Positions 4,821 through 5,135 of a DNA stretch of 5,135 bases are shown here, piece by piece. How positions within the stretch are numbered: the stretch's first letter is position 1; each line of letters opens with the position of its first letter. The stretch is from DATKMG01 sp035541995 (GTDB lineage Bacteria; Acidobacteriota; Terriglobia; Versatilivoradales; Versatilivoraceae). The translations under genes were made by a program, and so were the position numbers. The stretch is taken from assembly GCA_035541995.1 (NCBI GenBank), contig DATKMG010000766.1:1-5135 (forward strand). The letters run 5' to 3'. Under the pieces are notes generated by a model. The model did not search any database. It saw only the letters and a list, made by a program, of their open reading frames with translations, and was not told the origin of the DNA.

Positions 4821-5135
4821 TCAGCCCACCCTCATTTGTTGAAGCAGACTCTTTAGATAAGCGATGCTCTTGGCCACCAGTTGGTCCTCATCCTGGTTAT
4901 CTTTGTGGTGATCGCTCTCCACGGCCAGGACTCCGGCATAGCTGCTTTCCTGAAGGGCTTTCACGACGCCGGGAATGTCGACCAGTCCCGTCCCGACGGG
5001 GACTGAAGAAAAAAAGTACCACTCCTCCGGCGGGACGTGCCGGCAGGCCTCTACGTCCTTCGTATGAGTGGCGACGGTGTATGGGCCAAGGCGGCGGGCC
5101 GCTGCGACTGGATTCTCCATCATGCGCAGGGTGTT
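4821..5135 (-). CDS. Xylose-isomerase-like TIM-barrel sugar isomerase/epimerase (C-terminal part)
   Basis: The last 104 residues of a sugar phosphate isomerase/epimerase-type (AP endonuclease 2 fold) protein; the frame is open through base 5135, so the N-terminal two thirds lie outside. Seen, counted from the first visible residue: NTLRMMENP (1-9), which in relatives follows the metal-binding aspartate of DTGN; YTVATHTKDV (19-28) with candidate metal ligand H24; a loop with PVGTGLVDIPGVVKAL (46-61) that precedes the last strand; and GVLAVESD (68-75) with candidate metal ligand E73. Two methionines at 5118-5123 are internal, because homology continues upstream. Relatives use a divalent metal to epimerise or isomerise keto sugars, as in tagatose 3-epimerase and IolE-like enzymes. 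It is the first visible gene of an operon with the Gfo/Idh oxidoreductase. The exact activity is unknown. Confidence 0.88.
   Translation of the reverse strand, partial: NTLRMMENPVAAARRLGPYTVATHTKDVEACRHVPPEEWYFFSSVPVGTGLVDIPGVVKALQESSYAGVLAVESDHHKDNQDEDQLVAKSIAYLKSLLQQMRVG

Noticed and set aside
4293..4856. 187-codon plus-strand open frame
   Set aside because: It is antisense to the Gfo/Idh gene and the end of the epimerase gene.

Overview
The window looks like chromosomal DNA from an environmental bacterium of moderate G+C. Repeated Gfo/Idh/MocA-type sugar metabolism, generous gaps between genes and many short palindromic repeats suggest the PVC group (Verrucomicrobiota/Planctomycetota) or a similar soil or sediment lineage. 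This is a weak inference, because there is no marker gene and no rRNA or tRNA. Every gene I can support lies on the minus strand, so transcription runs from high to low coordinates.

Read in transcription order: (1) 5135-4821 is the C-terminal part of a xylose-isomerase-like TIM-barrel sugar isomerase/epimerase, which enters from outside the window. (2) 21 bp later, with a strong Shine-Dalgarno sequence, comes a complete Gfo/Idh/MocA NAD(P)-dependent sugar oxidoreductase (4799-3636). These two form a clear operon. (3) A 283-bp gap holds a degenerate inverted-repeat element and an operator-like palindrome. (4) Next is a complete D-2-hydroxyacid dehydrogenase (3352-2417). (5) A 350-bp gap holds two different interspersed palindromic repeats. 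(6) Then comes a UlaG-like metallo-beta-lactamase-fold hydrolase (2066-1227), whose start is uncertain. (7) A gap of about 800 bp contains a 409-bp element bounded by 35-bp near-perfect inverted repeats. (8) Last is the N-terminal 140 residues of a PfkB-family (FruK/LacC-type) sugar kinase (422-1), which runs off the left edge.

The genes fit a carbohydrate-utilisation neighbourhood: sugar epimerase, sugar or polyol dehydrogenase, 2-hydroxyacid dehydrogenase, lactonase-like hydrolase and (phospho)sugar kinase. Together they could isomerise, oxidise, ring-open and phosphorylate an uncommon sugar or sugar acid. The substrate cannot be read from the sequence, and only the first pair is tightly coupled.

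I see no clearly new defence system, CRISPR array or regulatory RNA. The least ordinary material is between the genes: each of the three large gaps carries a different family of palindromic repeat, and the 745-1153 element resembles a non-autonomous mobile element or an inverted pair of REP-like palindromes.
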